A stretch of DNA of 37,701 nt. It comes from Deltaproteobacteria bacterium. Its GTDB lineage: Bacteria > Desulfobacterota > Desulfarculia > Adiutricales > JAFDHD01. A program made the translations under genes and the position numbers. Of the stretch, positions 1-8,580 are shown one piece after another. The stretch spans positions 1 to 37,701 of the forward strand of contig JAFDLS010000003.1 of assembly GCA_019306365.1 (NCBI GenBank), written 5' to 3'. Position 1 is the first letter of the stretch, and every line of letters begins with the position of its first letter. The notes under the pieces are model-generated. The model had not been told where the DNA came from and searched no databases. It was given only the letters and a program-made list of their open reading frames with translations.

Positions 1-1
1 G

Positions 2-214
2 ACCCGTGAAGATTTAAGCATTTTTGTTTTGGATTGTGATTATGGGCTTGGCGTAATAACCAAAGGAACACCGGAAAATAAACTGGAGTATTCCAAGCAG
101 GAGATTGATAATTTCTCTTACAGAGATTTGGAGAAAGATAGAACAAGGCTACTGAATCTGAAAGACGCTGGGTATCTCGACAAGTTTGTTAAAAGCTTTA
201 TAAACAGTAATTGA
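2..214 (+). CDS. 3' end of an unidentified protein (5' end outside window)
   Basis: The reading frame is open from the left edge and ends at TAA, giving about 70 C-terminal residues (...SIFVLDCDYGLGVITKG... to ...VKSFINSN). A TTG lies at 29 but the frame continues upstream of it, so this is better read as the tail of a longer gene than as a 61-aa protein. I do not recognise the family with confidence. The hydrophobic strand followed by D-x-DYGxGVI faintly recalls a C-terminal strand of small sugar- or macrocin-type methyltransferases, which is only a guess. It points toward the glycosyltransferase genes that follow on the opposite strand, so a role in surface glycan synthesis is possible by context alone. 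Confidence 0.45.
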   Translation, partial: TREDLSIFVLDCDYGLGVITKGTPENKLEYSKQEIDNFSYRDLEKDRTRLLNLKDAGYLDKFVKSFINSN

Positions 215-241
215 AACCTGAATATTTCACGACGGTTCTTT

Positions 242-874
242 TCACTGGAACCTGCCGGTTAATCCACGTGCCCGTGCTATGGCCATTTTTGCGAATACTT
301 TTTTAAGTTTTCCGTTTTCAGGGATTGTTCGTCCAACTGGTTGGCTTTCATCATCATCTTCGTAAGTCCCCAATCCAAACCGCTCATCCAACAAACCGAT
401 CCTGTCAAAAACTTTCCGGTCGATCAACACACAGAAGAAGGATAAAAAATCCACCTCCTTGTATGCTCTAAAGAGTTTGGGACTCAGACGGTGCTTGAAT
501 TTCTTCCTTTGTGGGCCTTTGGCTTCATTTGTCCATGGCCCGACCATGGACGCGCCGGTTTTGTCCATGCACTTCAGCATACTTCCCAACCAGTCCTTGG
601 TTGGAAAAGCGTCGCTGTTCAGCAGGCACACATAGCTGCTTTTCGAAGCTCGAATACCCACGTTGTTTCCGCCGGCAAAACCGAGATTTTTTTCGTTCAA
701 TATTACTTGAGTATTTTTTTGGGAATACTTTGATAATACTGAAGGCGATGAATCCGTGCTTCCGTTATCTACCAAAATCAGTTCGTATGGGACCTGGGTA
801 TGCTCCCTAACCGCTTCGATACTGCGCGCCGTTACATCAGGGGTATTCCAATTTAAAATTACAATTGAAACCAT
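242..874 (-). CDS. GT2-family glycosyltransferase, C-terminally truncated
   Basis: GT-A fold glycosyltransferase of family 2, expected to transfer a nucleotide-activated sugar to a growing surface polysaccharide at the cytoplasmic face of the inner membrane. Visible motifs are the N-terminal SIVILNWN strand, VDNGSTD at about residues 36-42, the NLGFAGGNN loop at about 62-70, LLNSDAF as the metal-binding DxD-like motif, and FGLGTYEDDD near residue 174. In intact relatives the EDDD motif is followed by an LCxRLxxxG helix and usually further residues. Here it is followed by about 34 residues of unrelated sequence (ESQPVGRTIPENG... to GLTGRFQ), so the product is short for the family and has probably lost its acceptor region. 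The start ATG at 874 places the gene 45 bp after the broken GT4 gene, in the same direction. It may be non-functional. Confidence 0.75.
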   Translation of the reverse strand: MVSIVILNWNTPDVTARSIEAVREHTQVPYELILVDNGSTDSSPSVLSKYSQKNTQVILNEKNLGFAGGNNVGIRASKSSYVCLLNSDAFPTKDWLGSMLKCMDKTGASMVGPWTNEAKGPQRKKFKHRLSPKLFRAYKEVDFLSFFCVLIDRKVFDRIGLLDERFGLGTYEDDDESQPVGRTIPENGKLKKVFAKMAIARARGLTGRFQ

Positions 875-919
875 TCATTTACACCTTATATATTTACCAG
901 TACATAAAACAAACAACAC

Positions 920-1987
920 TTAGCTGCTCTGATTAACCGCATTCCACCATTTGTTAGATCTTTTTGACCACGAAAAATCATTTAGCCTCAGACCGGCGCC
1001 ATCCTTCAACCTTTTTCTCAGATTCTTATCACTTGCTAAAATCTTTAATTGTTTTTTCAATTCGGCTGCGTCGCCCGCTTTGAAAAGCAAGCCGTTCTTT
1101 CCATTTTCTATGACTTCTCGGATACTTGGCAGATCTGCTGCCAGAATGGGTCGCCCCATGGCCAGGTAATCGTAGACTTTGGTGATGGCTACATACGGCA
1201 TCCTGCCTTCTGGAAGCGATGGGATGATGAGTACGTCGGCGAGGCTGAGCGCCTGACCAAGCTCGGGAGGCGGAATAAAACCACGCACATCAATTGAATC
1301 CAACCCCCTTTGCGTGGCCATGTTTTTAATTTTTTCGGCTGCATCTTTACACAAGAACTAATTGTGAATCAGCAGAAGGCTTGACGTGACCCCAGTTTTT
1401 CACCAGCCATTCTATCCCCTGCTGCCGGTAGAGCGAACCAATGTAGAGGACCGTAAAAGCGCTTTCGCCGCCGGTTTCAGGAACCGGCTCTTCCTTGAGG
1501 TTCTTCGAGTTACAAGCCAGCCCTATGGGCACGATCGAAATTCCAGGCAAATACTCTTGTAACACCTTTAGCAGTTGATAAGTGGTTGTGAAAAGCACGT
1601 CGGCTTTTGAAAGAGTCCGCAATTCCAGGTCGATTTTTTCCTGATCGGCATGGTCAAGCAGTTCCAGTTGATGCACCTCATACACGTAGTTTGCTTTGGC
1701 TCGGTAAACATTCCAGAAATAGACCCGATTTAAGGTTAACCCAAAGCCGCCCTTTTTTTTCTTTACCGCGATTAGTTCTTGAATTTTCAGGTTTGGAAGC
1801 GCTTTAAGACCGAACCATGACCGAACCATTGAAAAGGGTCCTTACGTTTCCTTGCCTTAGGAATAATCAGTACGATTTGAGCTCCCCGATTTTCACTGGC
1901 CAGCCACCAGCTGTGATTAAAAAGATAGTAGGCGTGGGCCGAGCCATCAAAAAGACTTTGATTGATGGGAAGAAACACGTTTTTCAT
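920..1987 (-). pseudogene. GT4 (group 1) glycosyltransferase broken by two frameshifts
   Basis: Three minus-strand segments add up to one glycosyltransferase family 4 protein: the N-terminal part from 1987 (KNVFLPINQSLFDGSAHAYY), the middle from about 1808 to 1347 (GLKALPNLKIQELIA, then FTVLYIGSLYRQQGIEWLV) and the C-terminal donor-sugar domain to 920 (GFIPPPELGQALSLADVLIIPS, GRPILAADLPSIREVIENGKNGLLF). The first break is an exact 11-bp tandem duplication at 1808-1829. Removing one copy gives continuous QWFGLKALPN. The second break is near 1347-1356, where ...SQLVLV runs into a stop and the frame resumes as CKDAAEKIKN; two missing bases (a GTG GGT AAA reading) would restore LVLVGKDAAEK. As read, no full protein can be made. 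Assembly error cannot be excluded for the second lesion. Confidence 0.8.
1808..1829. repeat. 11-bp exact tandem duplication inside the GT4 pseudogene
   Basis: The unit gaccgaaccat occurs twice with no spacer (1808-1818 and 1819-1829). Eleven is not a multiple of three, so the second copy shifts the frame of the minus-strand glycosyltransferase. Confidence 0.9.
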
Positions 1988-2717
1988 AACTACAACCCTG
2001 TGCCTAACTTGAAAAATTATTACGGATCATTGCCTTCATTCAATCTGCCAGCATGCCATCAGCCCGCCTGTTGCTTTAATATTGCAAGGTTTTAAACCAA
2101 TTTTAATCCGAACTTCAAGGCCTTGAGTGAGCAGGCAAAGATCAATTCGGCATTGGAATAAATATCGCCCGAATTGTAAGAAAGTCAAGATTTAATCTGA
2201 AAGGTGATTTTTTTCTGGTGTTCGGCATGTCTTACCTGCCTGGTTTCTTATGTTATTTAACGGAATACATACGGGAAAATCTGCGTGTAAAGTGGTTCTT
2301 GTGTTCCGGCCTCGCAGTACATGCCCGGGTCGGTATCGCCTTTGGTGTCAGACGCAGAGAACAATAACGAACGTGGTAAAGAAAAGCTTATGGCGTCATC
2401 TATAGAATTTTTTAACGGGTTACTTAAGAAACTGATAAAAAATAAAGACTTGAGGCTGGAAATGAGATATAGTGCCCTCCAGAAGTTTGATAGATATTTT
2501 GCCGCTTCAGGCACAGGCAAAAAGTCGTCGATATATTAAGACGCTGCTAAAATAACAGCAGTTTGTAATTATTAAAATAATTTGTGTTTGAAGAGATCGG
2601 GTGTGAAAAAGCCTGAAAAATCCATCCGGATAAATTAGATGAGATTTTTTGATGCTATCGCTATATCAAAGATGTTCTCAAGATATCGTAAGGATAATTG
2701 AGTAAACAGGTGTAATA
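1988..2717. other. 730-bp gene-poor region
   Basis: Apart from the possible glycosyltransferase remnant at 2291-2539, I find no convincing gene here. Short coding-like pieces (for example FKALSEQAKINSALE on the plus strand near 2115-2159) end quickly at stops, consistent with decayed genes at the edge of a polysaccharide locus. The AT-rich end just upstream of 2718 must carry the start signals for the heptose kinase gene, but no clear -35/-10 pair is visible. Confidence 0.4.
2291..2539 (+). pseudogene. Possible remnant of a glycosyltransferase C-terminus
   Basis: An open stretch after a stop at 2288-2290 reads SGSCVPASQYMPG..., continues as ASSIEFFNGLLKKLIKNKDLRLEMRYSALQKFDRYF and ends with TAA. 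The pattern 'segment-LL-KNKDLRLEM--A---F' resembles the last helices of GT4 glycosyltransferases. The conserved sugar-binding part is absent, so this would be a decayed fragment rather than a gene. An ATG at 2321 gives a 72-aa product with no visible ribosome-binding site. Identification is weak. Confidence 0.25.
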
Positions 2718-3713
2718 ATGAATCCTACATTTGACTCTACTGAACTTATTGAAGCCATTGATCGCTTCTCTGACGTAAAACTCCTTGTTATTGGGGATGT
2801 TATGATGGATGAGTTCATCTGGGGGACGGTTGAACGAATATCTCCAGAAGCTCCGGTACCGGTTGTAAATGTAACAGATGAAACCCGGGTTTTGGGTGGA
2901 GCGGCTAACGTCGTAAATAATATCGTATCCATCGGTGGGGAGGCTTTGCTTACCGGGGTGGTAGGTCAGGATCGGATGGGTAGGAAGATTTTAAATATGC
3001 TTGAGGGCCTGGGTAGTAATCCCGACGGCGTATTTATAGATGAAACCCGGCCGACCATCATCAAAACCCGAATCGTGGCACAGGCCCAGCAGGTGGTTCG
3101 TTTTGACCGGGAGAAAAAACATTCCTTGAAATCAGAGATGACCGATGACATTCTATCGTACCTTAATAAGAAGGCCGATTCCCTGGATGGGGTCATTATC
3201 TCTGATTATGGCAAGGGTGTCGTCTCCATGAAGTTGATGGACGGGGTTCGGCAGTGCCTGGAAGGAAGAGACGTTATCATTACGGTTGATCCTCAAATCA
3301 ACCATTTTTTATTTTATCGGAATGTCACCAGCATAACCCCGAACCACCATGAGGCCGAGGCGGGGGTGGGGATGAAAATCGATTCCGATGAAAGCCTTGA
3401 GCAGGCAGGCCGCATGCTTATGGATGGGCTCGATCTTGGCTCTGCGCTTGTCACCAGAGGCAGTCAGGGGATGATTTTATTCGAGAAGAACATTTCTTCA
3501 GTGCGCATCCCGCCTGTAGCCAGGGATGTTTTTGACCTCTCAGGAGCTGGTGACACGGTAATAGCCGTCTTTACACTGGGTTTGGCTGCCGGTTTGGCCT
3601 GTCGTGAAGCGGCGATCCTGTCCAATTTCGCAGCCGGTATTGTAGTGGGTAAGGTGGGTACAGCGTTTGTTACAACTGATGAGCTTAAGACTGCGGTTTT
3701 GAGTGCCCAATAA
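2718..3713 (+). CDS. rfaE1: D-glycero-beta-D-manno-heptose-7-phosphate kinase
   Basis: PfkB-family sugar kinase matching domain I of RfaE/HldE. It phosphorylates D-glycero-D-manno-heptose 7-phosphate at C1 on the route to ADP-heptose for the LPS inner core, in the cytoplasm. The N-terminus shows LLVIGDVMMDEFIWG and ISPEAPVPVV, hallmarks of this subfamily, then the LGGAANV glycine motif at residues 59-65. The second PfkB signature, DLSGAGDT, lies at 273-280 with the catalytic base Asp279. At 331 aa the protein is the kinase only; the nucleotidyltransferase half found in fused HldE is absent, so a separate HldC/RfaE2 must be encoded elsewhere. It precedes ugd on the same strand with a 225-bp gap. 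ATG at 2718 was chosen because the family N-terminus follows at the normal distance. Confidence 0.92.
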   Translation: MNPTFDSTELIEAIDRFSDVKLLVIGDVMMDEFIWGTVERISPEAPVPVVNVTDETRVLGGAANVVNNIVSIGGEALLTGVVGQDRMGRKILNMLEGLGSNPDGVFIDETRPTIIKTRIVAQAQQVVRFDREKKHSLKSEMTDDILSYLNKKADSLDGVIISDYGKGVVSMKLMDGVRQCLEGRDVIITVDPQINHFLFYRNVTSITPNHHEAEAGVGMKIDSDESLEQAGRMLMDGLDLGSALVTRGSQGMILFEKNISSVRIPPVARDVFDLSGAGDTVIAVFTLGLAAGLACREAAILSNFAAGIVVGKVGTAFVTTDELKTAVLSAQ

Positions 3714-3938
3714 TTTTTTCAGTTGAGACAGGTTCATATCGATAGGGCGCCATTCCTGAGTATAAAGCTTCCATGTTATTTTCAAAAACAATGAGTTGCT
3801 TTGGTGTTTAGCTGCGAGAGCTTCGGATAATTGGGGAAGTATCCGTTTAATATCGAGGTCCATTATTGACTTTTCAGCTGCCAGGGGATATTTTTGATTA
3901 AATCTTCTCAAATTATTCAAAGTGAAACGAGGTGGTGA

Positions 3939-5237
3939 ATGAATATCTGTGTAATAGGATCCGGCTACGTGGGTTTGGTCACCGGGACTTGCTTTGCGGA
4001 ATTCGGTTTAAACGTTGTTTGTATGGATAAAGATGAAGACAGGATAACTCAGCTTAACGAAGGCAATATTCCGATTTATGAGCCCGGCCTCGAGGAACTC
4101 TTAAAAAGAAGTCTTCGTGAAGGCCGGCTAACGTTCACGACCGATCTCAAAGCTGGAATTCAGCAGTCTCTGGTCATTTTCATTGCCGTGGGCACGCCAT
4201 CGAACGCTGAGGGTGATGTGGATCTGGAAGCTATAAAGGAAGTGGCCGCCTCAATTGGCCAGAACATGAATGATTACAAGGTGATCGTAACCAAGAGTAC
4301 GGTCCCGGTCGGTACCGGTCAGATGGTAGAAAATATAATCAAAGAAAATCAGAGTGAGGCGCATTCTTTTGATCTTATTTCCAATCCTGAGTTCCTGCGG
4401 GAAGGGTCGGCCATCGAGGACTTTATGCGGCCCAATAGGGTGGTTCTAGGTTCTAGGAGCGAGCAGGCTCTGGCCATTGTCAAGGATCTTTACCGGCCTT
4501 TATATCTACTTGAGACCCCCTTTGTTATTACCAATATTGAAACCGCGGAGTTAATCAAATATGCTTCTAACGCCTTTCTGGCGACAAAAATATCTTTCAT
4601 CAATGAGATAGCCAACCTTTGCGAGCTGGTTGACGGGGACGTGCATCAGGTGGCGAGAGCGATGGGCCTGGATAACCGCATTGGTCCTAAATTTCTCCAT
4701 CCGGGACCGGGTTTTGGCGGCTCCTGCTTTCCGAAAGATACCCATGGTTTTGCTCACCTGGCTCGCTCAAAGGGCTATAACTTGAAAATCGTCGACGCTG
4801 TAATTGCGGTCAATAAAAACCAGCGGGAACGTATGGTCGATAAGATCGAAGAGGCGGCGGGGAACCTGGTTGGCTGTGATATTGCCTTTTTAGGCCTGAC
4901 CTTCAAACCCAATACTGATGACATCCGAGAAGCTCCGGCCATTTTCATCATTCAAAAGCTGATTGAGAAGGGAGCAAAGGTAAAAGCCTTTGATCCGGCT
5001 GGTATGCCGAGCGCCAGACAGGTTATTCCAGAGGTTGAGTATGCTGATGACGCGTATGGGGCAGTGCAGGGATGTGATCTCCTCGTAATTGCTACCGAAT
5101 GGAATCAGTTTCGGAACCTTGATTGGGGGCGGATTCAAAAACTGCTTAACAAGAGGGTGGTTGTGGATTTGCGTAATATCTATGATCCGTCCAGGATGCG
5201 CGAATTGGGATTCGCTTATACCTCTGTCGGCCGGTAG
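3939..5237 (+). CDS. ugd: UDP-glucose 6-dehydrogenase
   Basis: Oxidises UDP-glucose to UDP-glucuronate with two NAD+, supplying acidic sugar for exopolysaccharide or LPS. The Rossmann motif GSGYVGLVTG is at residues 7-16, followed by the acidic FGLNVVCMDKD strand. NPEFLREGSA is the family substrate loop. GFGGSCFPKD carries the catalytic thiol Cys263, and the C-terminal UDP-binding domain starts with FLGLTFKPNTDDIREAP. The 432-aa length is normal for UDP-glucose/GDP-mannose dehydrogenases. The start ATG at 3939 has a good ribosome-binding site (gaggtgg, 3929-3935). The next gene begins 7 bp after the stop, so the housekeeping block downstream is probably co-transcribed with it. Together with the heptose kinase it continues the cell-surface sugar theme of the left end. 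Confidence 0.95.
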   Translation: MNICVIGSGYVGLVTGTCFAEFGLNVVCMDKDEDRITQLNEGNIPIYEPGLEELLKRSLREGRLTFTTDLKAGIQQSLVIFIAVGTPSNAEGDVDLEAIKEVAASIGQNMNDYKVIVTKSTVPVGTGQMVENIIKENQSEAHSFDLISNPEFLREGSAIEDFMRPNRVVLGSRSEQALAIVKDLYRPLYLLETPFVITNIETAELIKYASNAFLATKISFINEIANLCELVDGDVHQVARAMGLDNRIGPKFLHPGPGFGGSCFPKDTHGFAHLARSKGYNLKIVDAVIAVNKNQRERMVDKIEEAAGNLVGCDIAFLGLTFKPNTDDIREAPAIFIIQKLIEKGAKVKAFDPAGMPSARQVIPEVEYADDAYGAVQGCDLLVIATEWNQFRNLDWGRIQKLLNKRVVVDLRNIYDPSRMRELGFAYTSVGR

Positions 5238-5244
5238 ATATTAA

Positions 5245-5790
5245 ATGAGTCAACTCAAAGATCCAGCGCCTGTTAAACCTGTTGTGGCGGTGTTTTCCGC
5301 CAAGCGTAATGCTCTGGCCGATGCCGGGCGGATGCTGGAAGATAAAATTGGCCAAATTGATTTTATCAGCCAGGAATTCCTCTTTAATCAAACATCCTAC
5401 TATCAGGACGAGATGGGTGGGCCTCTCATTAAGAGGTTTTTTGCTGCGAAAGATTTGATAGACCCGGGCGATCTCATTGATTTGAAAATTTGGACCGTTG
5501 AGCTTGAGGCAAAGTTTTCTGATCATAAAAACAAGCGGCTGGTGAACGTTGACCCCGGTTACGTCTCGCTTGAAAGGCTGGTTTTGGCTACCGGGAAAAA
5601 CAATGTTCACCGTATCTATCTGGGTCACGGTGTCTGGGCTGATTTAACAATGATTTTTGAGCGGGGTGAATTTAAGCCTCTGCCTTGGACCTTTGCTGAT
5701 TACGCTTCCGATGCGGTTCGGGAGGTTATGAAGGACATAAGGCGGCGGTATCTGGATCAGCTTCCCGCAGAGGCTAAGGAGAGAAAATGA
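5245..5790 (+). CDS. DUF4416 family protein
   Basis: A 181-aa protein recognised as DUF4416 from the pattern PVVAVFSAKRN near the N-terminus, a central YYQDEMGGPLIKRFF segment, ELEAKFSD, RLVNVDPGYVSLERLVLAT, and YLGHGVWADLTMIFERGEF toward the C-terminus. The family is known mostly from Desulfobacterota and related lineages and has no established function. It is soluble by sequence, with no signal peptide or membrane span. Its stop overlaps the start of yicC by four bases (ATGA at 5787-5790), so the two are translationally coupled. The constant neighbourhood with yicC, remA and gmk suggests a housekeeping role, which is inference. Confidence 0.85.
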   Translation: MSQLKDPAPVKPVVAVFSAKRNALADAGRMLEDKIGQIDFISQEFLFNQTSYYQDEMGGPLIKRFFAAKDLIDPGDLIDLKIWTVELEAKFSDHKNKRLVNVDPGYVSLERLVLATGKNNVHRIYLGHGVWADLTMIFERGEFKPLPWTFADYASDAVREVMKDIRRRYLDQLPAEAKERK

Positions 5791-6665
5791 TTTCAAGTAT
5801 GACCGCTTTTAGTCAGGCGGCCGGGCAGATCCTAAATCGGGAAATAACAATAGAAATACGTACGGTCAACAACCGTTTTCGTGATATAATCACCCGCATT
5901 CCAAAGAATTATATTGCATTTGAGGATCAGATTAAAAAAATTGTGGCCGGCCGCCTGACCCGGGGCCGGATAGAAGTCAGGGTCCAGATAGACGAATCCG
6001 CGATGAGAACAAAGAATTTGAAACTTAATACGGATCTGGCGCGGACGTACCATGGATTACTGCTCAAGCTAAAAGAAGATTTGGACCTTAAAGGCGAGAT
6101 TGAGCTGGAACATCTTGCGGGGTTAAGTGATATTATTATCTGGGAGGAAGACCAGGTAGATATTGAGGCTTTCATGGCCGGTCTGACTCCGATACTTGAA
6201 GAAGCTCTTAACCGTCTTGTCCAGATGCGCCAGGCCGAGGGGAAGGCAATTGCCGTGGATTTTAAAAAACGGCTTGATTTAATCGCCTCGTTTCTTGACG
6301 AGATCGACAAGCGCCGGAAGACTTTGGTTTTTGAGACCAAGAACCGGCTTGAAGAAAAGATAACAGCCCTCACCGACGGGCTGGAACTAGACCAGGCGCG
6401 TTTGCTGCAAGAGGTGGCTTACATGGCCGAAAGGAGCGATATCACCGAGGAGGTGGTCCGGCTTAGAAGCCACATCGATCAGTTTCAGTCAAACCTGGAT
6501 GAAGGCGGGGTTGTCGGACGCCGTTTGGAATTCCTGCTTCAGGAAATGAACCGTGAAACCAATACTATTAGTTCTAAAATTGGGGACGTGGCCATTACGA
6601 AGGTGACCATTAATATTAAAAGCGAGCTTGAGAAACTCAGAGAACAGGTCCAGAATTTAGAATAA
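5787..6665 (+). CDS. yicC: YicC/YloC family endoribonuclease
   Basis: A 292-aa protein of the YicC family, whose members cleave RNA in a metal-dependent way (shown for the E. coli and Bacillus proteins). Visible signatures are the N-terminal [18 protein letters not shown] (usually E-hxSVNxRxLD), GRIEVRVQI, and the highly conserved C-terminal block [16 protein letters not shown], then [22 protein letters not shown] and the terminal [15 protein letters not shown]. Length and both ends agree with the family. The gene overlaps DUF4416 by four bases and is followed 17 bp later by remA. The yicC-remA-gmk order is common in bacteria and supports the call. Confidence 0.93.
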   Translation: MISSMTAFSQAAGQILNREITIEIRTVNNRFRDIITRIPKNYIAFEDQIKKIVAGRLTRGRIEVRVQIDESAMRTKNLKLNTDLARTYHGLLLKLKEDLDLKGEIELEHLAGLSDIIIWEEDQVDIEAFMAGLTPILEEALNRLVQMRQAEGKAIAVDFKKRLDLIASFLDEIDKRRKTLVFETKNRLEEKITALTDGLELDQARLLQEVAYMAERSDITEEVVRLRSHIDQFQSNLDEGGVVGRRLEFLLQEMNRETNTISSKIGDVAITKVTINIKSELEKLREQVQNLE

Positions 6666-6682
6666 CTTTAAGAGAGAGGATT

Positions 6683-6940
6683 ATGAGCGCAAAATTGATT
6701 AATATCGGATTTGGCAATACTATTGTTTCTGAAAGGATTGTAGCCATTGTATCACCCAGTTCAGCCCCGATGAAGCGACTCAAGGATGAAGCCAAAGAGC
6801 AGCAGCGTTTGGTTGACGCGACTCATGGACGGAGAACCAGATCAATAATCGTCACTGACAGTAATCACATCGTCCTGTCCGCGGTTCAGGCGGATACAAT
6901 TGCGCTGCGTTTCGCGGGTGACGGGCAGCCCAAGGAATAA
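6683..6940 (+). CDS. remA: RemA/DUF370 family regulatory protein
   Basis: An 85-aa protein with the DUF370 pattern: [34 protein letters not shown], then a lysine/arginine-poor linker, [29 protein letters not shown]. In Bacillus subtilis RemA is a DNA-binding activator of extracellular-matrix genes that forms ring-like oligomers. In Desulfobacterota the gene sits, as here, between yicC and gmk. Its target in this organism cannot be read from the window. It starts with ATG after a purine-rich gagagagga stretch and ends 9 bp before gmk. Confidence 0.9.
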   Translation: MSAKLINIGFGNTIVSERIVAIVSPSSAPMKRLKDEAKEQQRLVDATHGRRTRSIIVTDSNHIVLSAVQADTIALRFAGDGQPKE

Positions 6941-6949
6941 TAAACGAGT

Positions 6950-7543
6950 ATGCCTCAACTGATCGTCGTGTCAGCGCCCTCGGGCGCTGGTAAGACCACC
7001 ATCTGCCGCCGTCTGGTCGAAAAGGTCGGCGGCCTGGCTTATTCCGTTTCATACACTACACGAAAGCCGCGCCCTAAAGAAAAAGAAGGGGTTGATTACT
7101 TTTTTTGTGACCGCCCCCGGTTTGATGCCATGATTGAAGCGGGAGAGTTTTTGGAATGGGCGGAGGTCTTTGGTAATTATTATGGTACTTCCCGGCAATG
7201 GGTTTTCAAGCAGCTTGAAAACGGCCTGGATGTTCTCGTGGACATTGAAATTGCCGGAGCCCGCCAGATAAAAAATACCTTCCCTGAAGCGGTTTTTATT
7301 TTTATCGTACCGCCGACTTTTGAGGAACTGGTTCACCGGCTTGAGCTTCGAGGCACAGAAGGGGAGAGTGAGCTGCGCCAGAGGCTTGAGCAGGCCCGAA
7401 CTGAAATTGAAGCCCATAAGATGTATGATTATCTGGTCATCAATGATGATCTGGACAGGGCTGTACAAGACCTGGTTACTGTGGTTCAAGCTGAACGTCT
7501 TCGCCTTCCCAAGAGTGATCAATTCTGGCGTCGTTTCTTTTAA
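6950..7543 (+). CDS. gmk: Guanylate kinase
   Basis: Phosphorylates GMP to GDP using ATP in the cytoplasm. The P-loop SAPSGAGKTT is at residues 8-17, the GMP-binding block SVSYTTRKPRPKEKEGVDYFF follows at about 33-53, then FLEWAEVFGNYYGTS, and the adenine-side IFIVPPTFEELVHRLELRGTE. The length of 197 aa is close to the usual 200-210. It is the last gene of the ugd - DUF4416 - yicC - remA - gmk run; after it comes a hairpin and a family-A repeat rather than another closely spaced gene. Confidence 0.95.
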   Translation: MPQLIVVSAPSGAGKTTICRRLVEKVGGLAYSVSYTTRKPRPKEKEGVDYFFCDRPRFDAMIEAGEFLEWAEVFGNYYGTSRQWVFKQLENGLDVLVDIEIAGARQIKNTFPEAVFIFIVPPTFEELVHRLELRGTEGESELRQRLEQARTEIEAHKMYDYLVINDDLDRAVQDLVTVVQAERLRLPKSDQFWRRFF

Positions 7544-7572
7544 ATATCGAAAAAAGATTCACCGATTTTGCT

Positions 7573-7595
7573 ATGATCTCACTAAACGAGATCAT
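7573..7595. terminator. Hairpin after gmk, possible weak terminator
   Basis: An 8-bp perfect stem (atgatctc / gagatcat) encloses a 7-nt loop 30 bp after the gmk stop. It is not GC-rich and is followed by aaaattcgttt rather than a clean T-run, so it may be a weak or protein-assisted terminator. Confidence 0.3.
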
Positions 7596-7621
7596 AAAAT
7601 TCGTTTGGATCATTTTCCAAC

Positions 7622-7819
7622 ATTTAGAGCGTTTGTCTCAAATATGTTCCGTTTGAATTTAGGGCAGGACAAGATTTAGTTTCGGCTTTTCTTGCAAATC
7701 ACATTACGACAAACGCTAAAACATCACGTAATTGCCTTTTGTTATATCATGGCAGCCGCTGTTAGGACCCTGATTTACCTTATTAATCAAACGGAACGTA
7801 ATTCTGGCAATTACTATAG
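7622..7819 (+). repeat. Family-A dispersed repeat, copy 1
   Basis: About 198 bp sharing long blocks with 23571-23769, for example agccgctgttag, aaaacatca, gtaattgcc and a common end attctggcaattactatag. It contains a perfect 11-bp inverted pair (gttccgtttga at 7646-7656 and tcaaacggaac at 7787-7797) and a second inverted pair (gtaattgcc at 7728-7736 and ggcaattac at 7806-7814). No open reading frame is shared between the copies. The right end lies 12 bp before the rlmB start codon, so the element forms the whole leader region of that gene. Confidence 0.8.
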
Positions 7820-7831
7820 GCTTTAAAAAAA

Positions 7832-8569
7832 ATGTCTGAGATTATCGGTGGTTTAAACCCTGTCATGGAGGCCTTGCGCGCTCGAGCGGGTTCGTTCGAC
7901 AGGATTTATATGAATAAAGGCCGCATGAGACCGGCTTTAAAAGAACTTTTCGAGACGGCCAGGTCTGCTGGTGTAAGGGTGGACCGTGTAGACAGGTCTC
8001 GCCTGGACCAGCTTTATCACGGCCACGGCCATCAGGGAGTGGTCGCCCGGGTTGGCCCTTACCGTTACTTTTCTTTGGACGAGGTTATAAGCAGAGCCTC
8101 GAGCCCTCGGGCCCTGGTTCTGGTTTTAGATGGAATCCAGGATCCGATGAACCTGGGATCTTTACTGAGATCGGCTGAGGCCGCTGGGGCGGCCGGGGTA
8201 ATTCTGCCAAGAGAAAAGGCGGCGCCAATCACTACTGTAGCCGTCAAGGCCTCAGCCGGCGCGGCTGAACATGTTGCCGTCGCTCGTGTGGTTAATCTGG
8301 CCCGGACCATTGAGGCCTTGAAAAAAGATGGATTCTGGGTGCTTGGGGCTGACCAAAACGCTCAAGTTTCCCTGTATGATCAGGATTTGGATCTAAAACT
8401 GGCTCTGGTCATTGGCAGTGAAGGCAAAGGACTTAGACGGCTTGTTAGAGAAAAATGCGACGGTCTCGTCTCTATCCCTCTCAGGGGCAGGGTCTCTTCG
8501 CTCAACGCCGCCGTGGCCGGGGCGCTGGCCATGTTTGAACATGTCCGCCAGACTCAAGCGGGAACGTAA
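7832..8569 (+). CDS. rlmB: 23S rRNA (guanosine-2'-O)-methyltransferase, RlmB/TrmH family
   Basis: SPOUT-class RNA 2'-O-ribose methyltransferase using S-adenosylmethionine. RlmB acts on G2251 of 23S rRNA in E. coli; the exact target here is by homology. The N-terminal substrate-binding domain (IIGGLNPVMEALRA, then VDRSRLDQLYHGHGHQGVVARV) is typical of RlmB rather than of short TrmH. The knot shows motif 1 (DGIQDPMNLGSLLRSAEAAGA), motif 2 (LVIGSEGKGLRRLV) and motif 3 (IPLRGRVSSLNAAVAGALAMFE). The 245-aa length is normal. The start ATG lies close behind a family-A repeat and no strong ribosome-binding site is visible. The gene converges on the vWA gene, with a half copy of a family-B repeat between them. 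Confidence 0.92.
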   Translation: MSEIIGGLNPVMEALRARAGSFDRIYMNKGRMRPALKELFETARSAGVRVDRVDRSRLDQLYHGHGHQGVVARVGPYRYFSLDEVISRASSPRALVLVLDGIQDPMNLGSLLRSAEAAGAAGVILPREKAAPITTVAVKASAGAAEHVAVARVVNLARTIEALKKDGFWVLGADQNAQVSLYDQDLDLKLALVIGSEGKGLRRLVREKCDGLVSIPLRGRVSSLNAAVAGALAMFEHVRQTQAGT

Positions 8570-8580
8570 TAGTTGGATTG

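Noticed and set aside
3714-3920. Minus-strand ORF between the heptose kinase and ugd genes (start near 3920)
   Set aside because: The translation in the intergenic part looks fairly protein-like (LPQLSEALAAKHQSN...), but it begins with TTG, runs antisense into the end of the kinase gene and matches no family I know. At most a decayed fragment.
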